Assembly: GCA_937910235.1 (NCBI GenBank)
Contig: CALENB010000329.1
Span: 1-64,000, forward strand
DNA from: an uncultured Myxococcales bacterium
Lineage (GTDB): Bacteria; Myxococcota_A; UBA9042
Reading direction: 5' to 3'
Length of the DNA: 64,000 bases
Of this stretch, positions 1-9,481 are shown piece by piece; position 1 is the first letter of the stretch; each line of letters starts with the position of its first letter. A model generated the notes under the pieces. The model was not told the origin of the DNA. It saw nothing but the letters and a program-made list of their open reading frames with translations, and made no database searches. Position numbers and translations under genes: made by a program.

Positions 1-2
1 GG

Positions 3-170
3 GCCCAGGAGCAATCGGGGGTGAAGATCTACGCGCTGGTGTTCATGTCTACGCATTACCACATGCTGATCGGCTGCGCGGACGCCGAAGAGAAGTCCAG
101 TTTTGTTGGCATGGTGAACTGCAACATCACCAAGAAACTAAATGATCTCAACAACCGGTCCGCGTGCGCA
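3..170 (+). pseudogene. IS200/REP-associated tyrosine (Y1) transposase fragment, N-terminal part off-window, truncated by a repeat array
   Basis: Frame reads AQEQSGVKIYALVFMSTHYHMLIGCADAEEKSSFVGMVNCNITKKLNDLNN, with the HxH motif (HYH) context of Y1 transposases; similarity then collapses into TKGARTRGARTRG repeat translation. Confidence 0.6.
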
Positions 171-175
171 ACGAA

Positions 176-275
176 ATGCCTGGCACGTACGAAGGGGGCG
201 CGTACGAGGGGGGCGCGTACGAGGGGGGCGCGTACGAGAGGGGGCACGTACGAGCGCGGCACGTACGACGGGCGC
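176..275. repeat. Tandem array of ~15-16 bp units (CGCGTACGAGGGGGG-like), about 6 degenerate copies
   Basis: gcacgtacgaaggggg/cgcgtacgagggggg/cgcgtacgagggggg/cgcgtacgagaggggg/cacgtacgagcgcgg/cacgtacgacgggcg read directly. Confidence 0.85.
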
Positions 276-291
276 GACGGTCGTCGATGCG

Positions 292-2109
292 CTATTGGGC
301 GGCACCAACGCCAACACGACCCTCGTCGCCAAATCGGCGCCGCCGCAGGACCAACAGCAACATCGCGCAGACCAGCCACAGGGCAGACGGCGCCGTCGAA
401 GAGCCAGCCGACCGCGTCGCCGCACAGCCGCTCGACGGCGCAGGTGCGAAGCTGGTGCCCGCCGGGCGCGTGGCCGTCGCTGCGTCGCCGCCCGCTAAGC
501 TGCTCACCTCGCCAGACAACGTGTCCGTCTCGGCGCCCTGCGGTCCGTCCGCACCGTCGCGCATAACGCCACTACCACTACCGCCAGCATCAGCATCGGT
601 CGATCCACCCACACCCGGTTTGGCGCATAGTCCGTCCGCGCAGGTCCACGTTCCGTCGCCGCAGCTGCCCTGAACCGGCAGGTGGTGGCAGCTGGCGCCG
701 GCGCATTGGTCGGTCGTGCATGCGTTGCCGTCATCGCAAGCCGCGACGGCGACGATGTGGCTACAAGCCCCAGTTTTGGCGTCGCACGCGTCGATTGTAC
801 AGATGTTGCCGTCGTCGCAGGCGCTGGAGGTGCCGGCCTTGCACGCGCCACCGACGCAGATCTCGACGCCGTTGCAGGCGTCGCCGTCGCTGCACACCTT
901 TGCAGCGCCGCCGACGCAATTGCCGCCTTTGCAGCCGTCGCCGGTCGTGCAGGCGTCACCGTCGTCGCAAGCGCCAGCGCTCGCCTTGTGGGAGCAGCTG
1001 CCTGTGGCGCCGACGCAGCCGTCGCTGGTGCACGGGTTGCCGTCGTCACACGATTTGATGGCCTTGCCGCCCTTGCAGACGCCGGCTTGGCACGTCTCGC
1101 CGCCGGTGCACTTCGAGCCGTCCGTGCAGACGTTGCCGGTTAGCTTGTCATGGCTACAGGTGCCGACCTTGGCGTCGCAGGCGTCCTTAGTGCACGGGTT
1201 GCCGTCGTCACACGTCTTGGGACACACCGGCTTGCAGGCCGCGCTGGTCGCGGTCAGCTTGACGCAGTGCTTGCCGCTCGCGCAGCCCGACTGCGCCAAC
1301 GCGCCGTTTTTGCAGCCGCCGAGCTTGCCGTCGGGCAGGCAAATGGTCGCGCTACCCGCATTGGGGCACATACCGAAGACGCAGCGCACGCCGAGGCTGT
1401 CGTTGACGCATTTGCTACCATATTTAGCGCAATCGCCCTTGCCGCATTTGGTGTCGACGATGACGCTGCCTTCACAATGTGGTTTGCACGTCGTCACCGG
1501 TGATTTTAGCAGCTTGCGCTGCTTCACCGTGTATGAGCTCGACACCGACCGCAGGTTGTATTTGCAGCCGGGTTTGCAGCCCGCGCACTCCCACGCCCAC
1601 ACCGAACCCCACGGGTCGCCTTTCTCATAGAGGAAGATGTGGCCCGCGCCGTTGGTGTTGTAGTTGAAGGCGTCTGCCTTCTGCGCCGACGAGCGCTTGA
1701 TCGAGGTCCACCAGGTCGATTGGCCGGCGAAATGCACGGTGGCGTAGGGGTGGTAGGCGACGGTGAGGCTTTTGGGCACCGCGATCTGCCACGCCTTGCC
1801 GACAAAACCAGAGCAATCAGCGCCCCACGAACCACTGTGTGTGCAGCTTGGGCATCCCGAGCTGCCGGCCTTCGGTGTACACAGGCCCTTTGCCGACGCG
1901 CCGGGCGACCACTTGCTGCCGCCCCACCAATACGAGAACCCCGGCACCGTCTTGGCGATCGCGACGATCTCGTCGCGGGTCATCTCGTTGGGCGCCGCCG
2001 ATGTGATCGTCGGCGCGAACAGGAGCGCCGCGGCCACCGCGGTCGCCCAACGGAGCGCGGGCAAAGATGGACGGCGTCGCTGGGTGCGAAGGCTGCTCAT
2101 GGTGCCCAC
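292..2109 (-). CDS. Secreted NlpC/CHAP-like N-terminal domain + Cys-rich 'CDDGNPCT' repeats + MYXO-CTERM-like C-terminal anchor
   Basis: 605 aa; signal peptide (ALRWATAVAAALLFAPTITSAAP), 'WGADCSGFVGKAW' catalytic-Cys-like motif, CDDGNPCTKDACD repeats, C-terminus GCAATRSAG...ALWLVCAMLLLVLRRRR. Confidence 0.8.
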   Translation of the reverse strand: MGTMSSLRTQRRRPSLPALRWATAVAAALLFAPTITSAAPNEMTRDEIVAIAKTVPGFSYWWGGSKWSPGASAKGLCTPKAGSSGCPSCTHSGSWGADCSGFVGKAWQIAVPKSLTVAYHPYATVHFAGQSTWWTSIKRSSAQKADAFNYNTNGAGHIFLYEKGDPWGSVWAWECAGCKPGCKYNLRSVSSSYTVKQRKLLKSPVTTCKPHCEGSVIVDTKCGKGDCAKYGSKCVNDSLGVRCVFGMCPNAGSATICLPDGKLGGCKNGALAQSGCASGKHCVKLTATSAACKPVCPKTCDDGNPCTKDACDAKVGTCSHDKLTGNVCTDGSKCTGGETCQAGVCKGGKAIKSCDDGNPCTSDGCVGATGSCSHKASAGACDDGDACTTGDGCKGGNCVGGAAKVCSDGDACNGVEICVGGACKAGTSSACDDGNICTIDACDAKTGACSHIVAVAACDDGNACTTDQCAGASCHHLPVQGSCGDGTWTCADGLCAKPGVGGSTDADAGGSGSGVMRDGADGPQGAETDTLSGEVSSLAGGDAATATRPAGTSFAPAPSSGCAATRSAGSSTAPSALWLVCAMLLLVLRRRRFGDEGRVGVGAAQ

Positions 2110-3266
2110 CTCTCGACCACAGCGCCGTTGTTGCGCCGGGCGAGGTGCCAGAAGCTGCCTTCGGCGCCGACCGCGAACGTGCGCAGCTGCTCATGCGGAC
2201 CTTGTTCCAGCGTGGCGGAGCCGCGGAACTCAACCGCGCCCGTGCGGCCGACGCGCGCAACCTCTAGCCCTTCGGCCTCGATGGCGCCCGTCTCGCTCTC
2301 ACGCAGCGTATTGGCGGCGATCCACACCCGGCCCCACGGGTCCGAGTCCAGCGTGCGCACAGCGTAGACGGGCAGATTGAAGCTGACCTCGGCGCGAAAG
2401 CTTGGCGGCAGCTCCGCGGCGTTGGAGGCTTTGAGCGACCGGCCGGTGATCTGGACCTTGTCGCCAGCGCGCATCGCGAAGAGGCCGAGATCGCCGACGA
2501 GGGCGGGGCGGCCCGGCAGCACACGGGCGCTGCGCACGACAGCGCCGGCTAGGTCGCCGAGCTGATGGACGCGCTGGTGACCCCACTCGGCCCAGACGCC
2601 GCGATTATGAACGAAGATGCCCGTCACCCCGCCACCAAAAGCCAAGCCGGTCGGCCCCGGCAGCGCGTCGGGATCGAACGCTGCGGCGCCGTCGCCACGC
2701 AGCGGCAGCCGCCACCGCTCGGTGCCGTCACGGGCGTCGAGTGCCGCGACCACGCCGTTAGCCAAGCGGTCGAGCACCAGCACCAGCGCGACCTGCTGTG
2801 CGCCAGGCTCGCCGCGCTCGACCAACGCCAAATCCTGCGGCCACCGCAGCGTCACAGGCAGCCGCACATCGAACGTCGCAGTGTCCCGCGCCAGCCGCAC
2901 GACACGCTCATTGTCTTGATCGAGGATCCACAATCGCCCAGCGCTGTCGCCCGCGATCGCCATCGGTGCGGTCGGATTCGCCTCTGCGCCCATCGTCATG
3001 CCGAGCGCGCTTGCCCCCGAACCCCAACCAAATCGCGCCACCTGGCGTCGTGCCGGCGAGGACGCTACGGATTGGGCCGCGACACGCCCCACTGGCGCGG
3101 CGCTCGGCTCCGGCGCGGCGACGACGCGAACGGGCTGGGCAGGCCGCGCGAGCGTTTGACCTTCCGCTGGCCCCCGCTGGGCACAAGCAGAGACACAGCA
3201 GACCGCCAACAACGCCGCGACTGACGCTGCGCAGGGGCTTCTGGGGGCAACCAAGGTGCCGAACAT
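2097..3266 (-). CDS. Lipoprotein with NHL/beta-propeller-like repeats
   Basis: ATG at 3266 gives MFGTLVAPRSPCAASVAALLAVCCVSACAQ lipobox; 'GRLWILDQDNERVVRLARD' propeller-like repeats; overlaps next gene by 13 bp. Confidence 0.7.
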   Translation of the reverse strand: MFGTLVAPRSPCAASVAALLAVCCVSACAQRGPAEGQTLARPAQPVRVVAAPEPSAAPVGRVAAQSVASSPARRQVARFGWGSGASALGMTMGAEANPTAPMAIAGDSAGRLWILDQDNERVVRLARDTATFDVRLPVTLRWPQDLALVERGEPGAQQVALVLVLDRLANGVVAALDARDGTERWRLPLRGDGAAAFDPDALPGPTGLAFGGGVTGIFVHNRGVWAEWGHQRVHQLGDLAGAVVRSARVLPGRPALVGDLGLFAMRAGDKVQITGRSLKASNAAELPPSFRAEVSFNLPVYAVRTLDSDPWGRVWIAANTLRESETGAIEAEGLEVARVGRTGAVEFRGSATLEQGPHEQLRTFAVGAEGSFWHLARRNNGAVVERWAP

Positions 3267-3359
3267 ATAGACCTCCGTGCGAACGCACAGAGGGTGGTGG
3301 AATTTCGACCGGCCGGCAAGTTGGAAGTTGCGTGGGAGGCGCGAGGGTGCGCTTCGCGA

Positions 3360-3405
3360 ATCGCCTGGCACCTATCCTGGCACCTATCCGAGGGGCACCT
3401 ATCGA
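3360..3405. repeat. Three near-tandem GGCACCTATC units
   Basis: ctGGCACCTATCctGGCACCTATCcgagGGGCACCTATCg read directly. Confidence 0.75.
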
Positions 3406-3466
3406 GGGCAGCCGAGTCCTATCTTCTGAAGTGCAATCGGAGCGCCGCGCGGGTCATCGCCGCGCC

Positions 3467-4657
3467 ATGCCTGCGCCGCGGCAAGGAGTCGACGTGAAGT
3501 GGACCGGCACAGAGGCCTGTAAAACCGTGATCTCCGCTGACCCAGACAAGGCGCGGGCGCTGGTGCGGACGCGGGGGCGGTCGCGGCGTACGACACGCCC
3601 GTCGCTGCGCCAGCGCATCTCGACCCGCGAGGCCTTCCAAACCATCGCCCGCGCCGCTCTGTCGCAGATCGCCGCCAACGCCACGGTGCTGAGCCGAGGC
3701 CAAGACGCGGAGGCTGTACATCAGGTGCGCGTGGCTGCGCGACGGCTGAGGTGCGCGTTGTCGATGTTTCGTCCAATGGTGGATGACGACGGGCTCGCAC
3801 ACGTCAAGGGCGAGCTGCGCTGGTTGGCCCAGGCCATGAACGACGCACGAGACCTCGATGTCTTTCTCAGCGAGACCGCCGAACCAGCGCGGACACAGTC
3901 CGATGCGACCCTCGACCTCGACACGCTGATCGCAGAGGTGAAGTCCGCGCGGGTCGCGGCTCACGCACGGGTGCAAGCGCGCCTGACCTCCGATCGCTAT
4001 CGAAGTCTGCTGCGTGAGGTTGACGCTTGGGTGGAGCGCGGCGACTGGCTGAGCGACGACCGCCCAGGTGCTCAGCGACAGCGCCGCCGGTCGGCCCGAG
4101 ATTTCGGGGTGGAAGCGCTCGACAAGCGCTGGCGCAAACTGATCAAGCGCGGTCGCAGCTTGAAAAAGCAGACCACCGCCGAGCGTCATCAGGTGCGCAT
4201 GGAAGCCAAGAAGCTGCGCTACGCCGCGGAAGCCTTCGCCCCCTTCTTCCCTGGCCGACACGTCACAAGATTCATCGCGCGCGCCAAGGCGCTCCAGGAT
4301 GACTTGGGCGCGTTGAATGACATCGCCACCGCCCGCTCGGTCGTCGGCAAGCTGCGCATGGCTTCAGGGCCGGCGTTCACGGCCGGTCGGTTGGTCGGCG
4401 CGCGGACCGCAGACGCGGCACAAGCCATCTCCCAAGCCGTCTCCGTGCTGAAGCGGTTGAAGAGGGCGGGGCCGTTCTGGCGCGCGCACCCCGTCTTTTC
4501 GGGCCGTCTGCGCCAAGCTGCTCAGCCTCAACCGGTCGCCCAGCACCTACAAGCCACAAGCCATGCCCGCACGCCCGCTACTGCGCCCAGTTCGTCGTCA
4601 ACCAATACGGCCAAGGCCCAAAATCCTTCGCCGCATCCTTGCCCCGCACCTCGATGA
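3467..4657 (+). CDS. CHAD domain-containing protein
   Basis: 396 aa from ATG 3467; 'EAVHQVRVAARRLRCALSMFRP...ELRWLAQAMNDARDLDVFL...HQVRMEAKKLRYAAEAF' CHAD motifs. Confidence 0.85.
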   Translation: MPAPRQGVDVKWTGTEACKTVISADPDKARALVRTRGRSRRTTRPSLRQRISTREAFQTIARAALSQIAANATVLSRGQDAEAVHQVRVAARRLRCALSMFRPMVDDDGLAHVKGELRWLAQAMNDARDLDVFLSETAEPARTQSDATLDLDTLIAEVKSARVAAHARVQARLTSDRYRSLLREVDAWVERGDWLSDDRPGAQRQRRRSARDFGVEALDKRWRKLIKRGRSLKKQTTAERHQVRMEAKKLRYAAEAFAPFFPGRHVTRFIARAKALQDDLGALNDIATARSVVGKLRMASGPAFTAGRLVGARTADAAQAISQAVSVLKRLKRAGPFWRAHPVFSGRLRQAAQPQPVAQHLQATSHARTPATAPSSSSTNTAKAQNPSPHPCPAPR

Positions 4658-7600
4658 TGAACATCCCCGCCCCAGCCGGGCACTTATTGGTGCTGTGGCA
4701 GTTCACGCTCTCCCCAGCCGTGCCCGCGTTTGTGCTCGACCGCGTCGCCAGATACGTGCCATCGCCCTTGAAGATATGCAGGTACAGGTCGTAGTCCTTC
4801 ACCATCGGCGCCAAGCTCGCCGCGGCGATGCCGCCGTACAGCACGTAATAGTCGCGGTCGCCCTTCTCGCCCAGCATCGCTTGCAGCTTGTGCGTCCAAC
4901 CGCCACCGCTGGCATACACATCACGAAACGCCGAGATGCGGAACGCGCGCGAGTCCTTCAGCGGATCCTTCGTCGTCTTCGGGTCGAACACCTTATTGCG
5001 GATATCATTGGGCTCAAACGGGTCAAACCCACCCGTCGGATAGTGGCCGCGGCTCGTGCCGTTGATGGTGCCGGCGTTCAACACGTTGCGCTCCGTGTAC
5101 GTGCCCGCCCCCAGCGAGTAGCAGTTCAGCGAGTTGTTGCTGCCCGATGTGAAGATGATGTCGAGCCGCCCGTCGCGGTTGATGTCGCCAATGATCGGCG
5201 GATCGGCCGAGATATTCAGCGGAAAGCCGTCCATCACCTTGCCGGCCTTGTAGATCGTCAGCCCGCCCGCGCCGTTGCCGATCCGCTCGTAGGTGCCGTC
5301 GCCGTCGATGTCCACGACCGGTCCGTGAGCCGGGTACAGCTTGCCGGTTAGGTCCAACGTGCCGTCCGGTTTCACCGGCGCCAGGGTCGGCGCCGCGCCC
5401 CAGCCGAGCTTGCCGGAGAGGGCGTGTGGGGTGCCGTCCTTCTTCCACAGGTCCGAATTACTCGCCGAGAAGCTGTGGTAGACCTCGTTGACCCCGTCCC
5501 CGTCCGCGTCTGCATAGAACGCCCAGCGGCCCTCGCCGGCGTAGCTCGTCGGGTAGCCCTTCACCTCGTAGAACGGCAGGTTTGCCTTGGTCCAGGTCGG
5601 GTCATTAGCGTAGGTGCCGTCGAGGTTGAACGCATAGAGCCGGCCCTTGCAGCTCGTCGGATCGGCCACACACGTCCAGTTGCCCGAGCCCAAGAACAGC
5701 TGCACCACGCCGTCGCCCTTCAGATCGAACGCGCCCGCCGAAGCCAAGCTGAAGCTCTCGCCCGGCAGCGGCGCCAGCGGCACCATCTTCTTCACCTTCA
5801 ACGTCTTATCCAACAAGATCAGCTGATACGGCGAATTTCCGGTCGCTAAGATGTCGTTGGCGCCATCGCCATCGAAGTCGAACACCAGCGCGCCGTAGTA
5901 GCCCCGCGCGCCCGGCGTCTTGTAGCTCGCCAGCACCGCGCCGTTGCCCCCGTTGAGGATGAACACGTTCTGAGCGTGGTCCGGCATCACCAAGTCCACC
6001 GTCGCGTCGCCGTTCATGTCCGCCACCGCCGGGTACGAGTAGCTCACGCTCATCGCCGTCTTCCACAGCGTTGAGCCGTCGTGTTTGTAGGCCCGCGCCG
6101 CCCCCGCGTTGCGCGCGATGACCTCGAGGTTGTTGTCGCCGTCGAGCTGCGCGATCGCCGGAAAGCCCGAAGATCCGCCCAAAAAGATCGGCCAGGCCCC
6201 CTCGCACTTGGTCGGGCAGTGCGCGTCTTTCACCTTCTGGTTGCAGTTGTTGAGGATGCCGTCACACAGCTCCGGCGCGTTCGGATAGGCCGTCGATTTT
6301 GAGTCATCGCAGTCGTCGTTGGTCGTGCTGTAGCCCAGCGGCGCCTCGCCCGTGGCCGTCAGGCAGTGCTTCTGCACCTTGGCGTTCTTGCTGCCAAAGC
6401 CGTCGCCGTCCACGTCCGTGTAGATGTTCGCCAGGGGCAGCTTGTCGTCGATAAAGCCGTTGCAGTCGTCGTCCGTGCCGTTGCAGAGCTCCTTCGCCGC
6501 GGGGTGGATCGCCTTGTTGTAGTCGTTGCAATCGCCCGATTTCTCGACGTACCCCGTCACCGCCGCGCAGTCCTGCAGCGTGCTCACCGAGCCGTAGCCG
6601 TCGCCGTCGTTGTCCTTGTAGTAGGTCTTGATCAGGCCCTCATCCACCTGCGTATTGCAGTTGTCGTCGAGCTTGTTGCAGATCTCCTTGGCCGCCGGGT
6701 TGATCTTGCCGTTGCCGTCATCGCAGTCGCCGGTCTTGGTCGCCGTCCACGTACCCGTCGATTTACACAAGCACTGCGCGCTCACCTTGGCGCCGTAGGT
6801 GTCCTTGTCCACATCGGGATAGAACTGCGTGCAGCCCGTCGACCCCTGCGGATCGGTCACATTGTCGCAGTTATCGTCCTTGCCATTGCAGACCTCCAAC
6901 GCCCCGGGCTTGATGTTGGCGTCCTTGTCGTCGCAGTCGCCGCTCACAAACGCCGTGTAGGGGAACGCCGGCGCGCTCAGGCACTGCTTGTCCGTCGCCA
7001 CGCCAAAGCCGTCCTGATCGCCGTCCTTGTAGACCTGTTTACAGCCCTGGCAGTTGGCCTCGTCGATCTCGCCGTTGCAGTTGTTGTCCTTCTTGTCCTG
7101 GCAGAGCTCCGTCAACGCCGGGCTCTTCGCCGCGTCGTTGTCATCGCAATCGCCGGCCTTCTTCGCGGTCAAATCGCCCGTCGGCGCGCACAGACACACA
7201 GCCCCGCTCGCCCCGCTCAGCCCGCCGATGACCTTGACGCCGTAGCCGTCGCCGTCGGCGTCTTGGTAGTAGTCCGTGCAGCCCTGCGCGCCCTTGTCCG
7301 TCTCGCCCGCGGTGCAGTTGTCATCCTTGCTGTTGCCGCAGATCTCCGGCGCGTCCGGGTTCACCGCCTTGTCCTTGTCGTCGCAGTCGCCGCCCTTCGT
7401 CGCGCTGAACTGGCTGACTTTTTTGCACAGGCATTTCTTCTGCGTGCCGCCCCAGCCGTCGCCGTCCTGGTCGAGCCACAAGAAGCCACAGCCCACGGCG
7501 TCTTCCTCGTCTGTGATGCCGTCGCAGTCGTTGTCGACCCCGTCGCAGACCTCCTTCGCCGCGTGCGAGATCGCCGGATCTTCGGGCTTGCAGTCGGTGT

Positions 7601-9068
7601 TGTCCGGGTCGCCGTCCCCGTCCTTGTCGCCATCACAAGCGTCGCCAGCGCCGTCCTTGTCCGTGTCTTTCTGGTCGGCGTTTTTGGTGAAGACGCAGTT
7701 GTCCGGCGTCACCGGTTTCGGACATTCCACCCCGTCGCTCGAGAGCCCAGCGTTGGCCACGCCGTCGTCGTCGATGTCGCAGTCGCAGGCGTCGCCCTTG
7801 CCGTCCTTATCCGTGTCCGTCTGGGCCTTGTTCGGCACCAACGGGCAGGTGTCGTTGCTGTCAAAAACGCCGTCGTTGTCATCATCGGGATCGCAGGCGT
7901 CGCCGAGGCTGTCGTTGTCGTTGTCCGTCTGGCTGACGTTGCTGGTGAGCGGGCAGTTGTCCTGGCCGTCGAGCACCGTGTCGTTGTCATCATCGCCATC
8001 GACGCAGTCGGCCTCGCCGTCCTTGTCCGTGTCCGGGAACCCCTCATCCACCGCGCCCGAGCAGTTGTCGTCGATGCCGTTGCACACCTCGGGGGTCGGG
8101 TTGCTGCCCTGGCAGAGCGTCGTGCCGGCCACACACAGCGTCGAGCCTTTGCACGTGCCGTATTTGTTGGAGATGTCGCAGGAGATGGAGGCCACCGATT
8201 CGTCCGTCTGGCCATCGCAGTCGTCGTCGGTCAGGTTGCAGGCCTCCGCGCTGGGCACCTGACCGCTGCATTTGCCCGCTTTTCCGGCCTGACAGATGTA
8301 GCTGCCCGGACACGAGCCCTCGGCGTTGGTGAGCTGGCAGAAGCCTTTTTTGCCGTCCGGGCACGGGCACTCGCCGCTGTCGGGCACACACGCCTGGGTG
8401 TCGCCGCCGCTCAGGGTCTTGGCGCCAGTGCAGGTGAACCCCGCGCCGACGCAGGCGTCGGTCTTGCCGCTGCCCGCCCCACACGCCTCGGCGCAGAAGC
8501 CGCCGCCGGCGAGCTGGATGCACACACCGCCGCTGGCCTTGCCGGCGACCGCGCAGTCCTTGTCGTTGGCGCACGGCGCGCAGCGGAAGGGCGACTTGTG
8601 CACACACACGTAGACCACGTCGCTCGCGGAGAGCAGCTCTTTGCAGGTGAAGTCGGTTGGGCAGGACGTGACGCAGATCTGCGCGCAGAAGCGGCCGTCA
8701 GGCGTGGGCAGGCAGTAGCCCGACGTGCAGTCGTCATTGGAGGTACAGGCCTGCTGCGTGATCGTGGCGTCGGGCGGCACGTCGCCGGTGGCCACGTCGA
8801 GCGGCGCGGCGTCGGGCGGCACATCGAGGCTGACGGTGTCGGTGGCCCCGACCGTATCCGCGGCGCCGCTGTCGTTGAGGCCGCCATCGGTGAGCACGGC
8901 GCCGTCGAGGCCGGCGTCGACCTTAAGGCCCGCGGCGTCACCGCTGACCGCCTGCGAGTCGTCACTGCAGCCAGCCGCGAGCCCCACGACGAGCGGAACG
9001 AGCGCGATGATCAGCAGCGCAGAGAGACGGAGAGACAGGGCGCGACGCGCGACAAACAGTGGATTCAT
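4578..9068 (-). CDS. Giant secreted lipoprotein: thrombospondin type-3 repeats, MopE-type Cys-rich repeats, FG-GAP/VCBS propeller
   Basis: 1496 aa; lipobox 'LVVGLAAGCSDD'; 'DNDNDSLGDACDPDDDNDGV' TSP3; 'GDCDDKDKAVNPDAPEICGNSKDDNC' MopE repeats; 'YPAVADMNGDATVDLVM' FG-GAP. Confidence 0.85.
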   Translation of the reverse strand: MNPLFVARRALSLRLSALLIIALVPLVVGLAAGCSDDSQAVSGDAAGLKVDAGLDGAVLTDGGLNDSGAADTVGATDTVSLDVPPDAAPLDVATGDVPPDATITQQACTSNDDCTSGYCLPTPDGRFCAQICVTSCPTDFTCKELLSASDVVYVCVHKSPFRCAPCANDKDCAVAGKASGGVCIQLAGGGFCAEACGAGSGKTDACVGAGFTCTGAKTLSGGDTQACVPDSGECPCPDGKKGFCQLTNAEGSCPGSYICQAGKAGKCSGQVPSAEACNLTDDDCDGQTDESVASISCDISNKYGTCKGSTLCVAGTTLCQGSNPTPEVCNGIDDNCSGAVDEGFPDTDKDGEADCVDGDDDNDTVLDGQDNCPLTSNVSQTDNDNDSLGDACDPDDDNDGVFDSNDTCPLVPNKAQTDTDKDGKGDACDCDIDDDGVANAGLSSDGVECPKPVTPDNCVFTKNADQKDTDKDGAGDACDGDKDGDGDPDNTDCKPEDPAISHAAKEVCDGVDNDCDGITDEEDAVGCGFLWLDQDGDGWGGTQKKCLCKKVSQFSATKGGDCDDKDKAVNPDAPEICGNSKDDNCTAGETDKGAQGCTDYYQDADGDGYGVKVIGGLSGASGAVCLCAPTGDLTAKKAGDCDDNDAAKSPALTELCQDKKDNNCNGEIDEANCQGCKQVYKDGDQDGFGVATDKQCLSAPAFPYTAFVSGDCDDKDANIKPGALEVCNGKDDNCDNVTDPQGSTGCTQFYPDVDKDTYGAKVSAQCLCKSTGTWTATKTGDCDDGNGKINPAAKEICNKLDDNCNTQVDEGLIKTYYKDNDGDGYGSVSTLQDCAAVTGYVEKSGDCNDYNKAIHPAAKELCNGTDDDCNGFIDDKLPLANIYTDVDGDGFGSKNAKVQKHCLTATGEAPLGYSTTNDDCDDSKSTAYPNAPELCDGILNNCNQKVKDAHCPTKCEGAWPIFLGGSSGFPAIAQLDGDNNLEVIARNAGAARAYKHDGSTLWKTAMSVSYSYPAVADMNGDATVDLVMPDHAQNVFILNGGNGAVLASYKTPGARGYYGALVFDFDGDGANDILATGNSPYQLILLDKTLKVKKMVPLAPLPGESFSLASAGAFDLKGDGVVQLFLGSGNWTCVADPTSCKGRLYAFNLDGTYANDPTWTKANLPFYEVKGYPTSYAGEGRWAFYADADGDGVNEVYHSFSASNSDLWKKDGTPHALSGKLGWGAAPTLAPVKPDGTLDLTGKLYPAHGPVVDIDGDGTYERIGNGAGGLTIYKAGKVMDGFPLNISADPPIIGDINRDGRLDIIFTSGSNNSLNCYSLGAGTYTERNVLNAGTINGTSRGHYPTGGFDPFEPNDIRNKVFDPKTTKDPLKDSRAFRISAFRDVYASGGGWTHKLQAMLGEKGDRDYYVLYGGIAAASLAPMVKDYDLYLHIFKGDGTYLATRSSTNAGTAGESVNCHSTNKCPAGAGMFIIEVRGKDAAKDFGPWPYWLTTNWAQ

Positions 9069-9155
9069 GAGGCCTCGGTGCGCGCATGAGAGCTAGAACG
9101 AGGGCGCGCGCTGGTGCGTCACCGTACCACATGTCGTTACAACGACGCGTTGGTG

Positions 9156-9476
9156 ATCCGCCGTTTTCTCGATGTTGGACGGCCCGGTGTCGCCTCTCGC
9201 CAGACGTCGCAGGCGCTGTATGGCGTCATCGAGATGAGCAACCCGCGCACGCCAGAGGTCACGCAGGTGTTTCAGGGCGCCGCAGCGGACCTCGCGTCGA
9301 TGCTGGCGGCCGGCGATCAACCTGGCTTTGAGGCCTTGTTTGCGGAGGTGCAGACGTAGTTTGGGGACTTCACCGTCGCAGCGCGGGAGCAGAGTCGCAT
9401 CCTGATCGACAGCTTGGTGGAGCCGACCGCGGGGCGGACCGACGCCGGCGCCGATGGGCTCCCGATGCGGTCGTAG
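9156..9476 (+). pseudogene. tyrA: 3' remnant of a TyrA-type prephenate dehydrogenase/T-protein, with in-frame TAG
   Basis: Frame reads ..LYGVIEMSNPRTPEVTQVFQGAAADLASMLAAGDQPGFEALFAEVQT*FGDFTVAAREQSRILIDSL.., matching the recalled E. coli TyrA C-terminus ([64 protein letters not shown]); TAG falls at the Trp position. Confidence 0.65.
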
Positions 9477-9481
9477 CCAGA

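Noticed and set aside
176-275. CRISPR array at the 15-16 bp repeats
   Set aside because: Repeats are directly tandem with no unique spacers and there are no cas genes.
6366-9089. 907-aa + strand ORF (MLLHLGVLAAKAVAVHV...)
   Set aside because: Antisense shadow of the well-supported 1496-aa MopE/TSP3 gene; composition is V/A/R low-complexity from antisense of Asp/Gly-rich codons.
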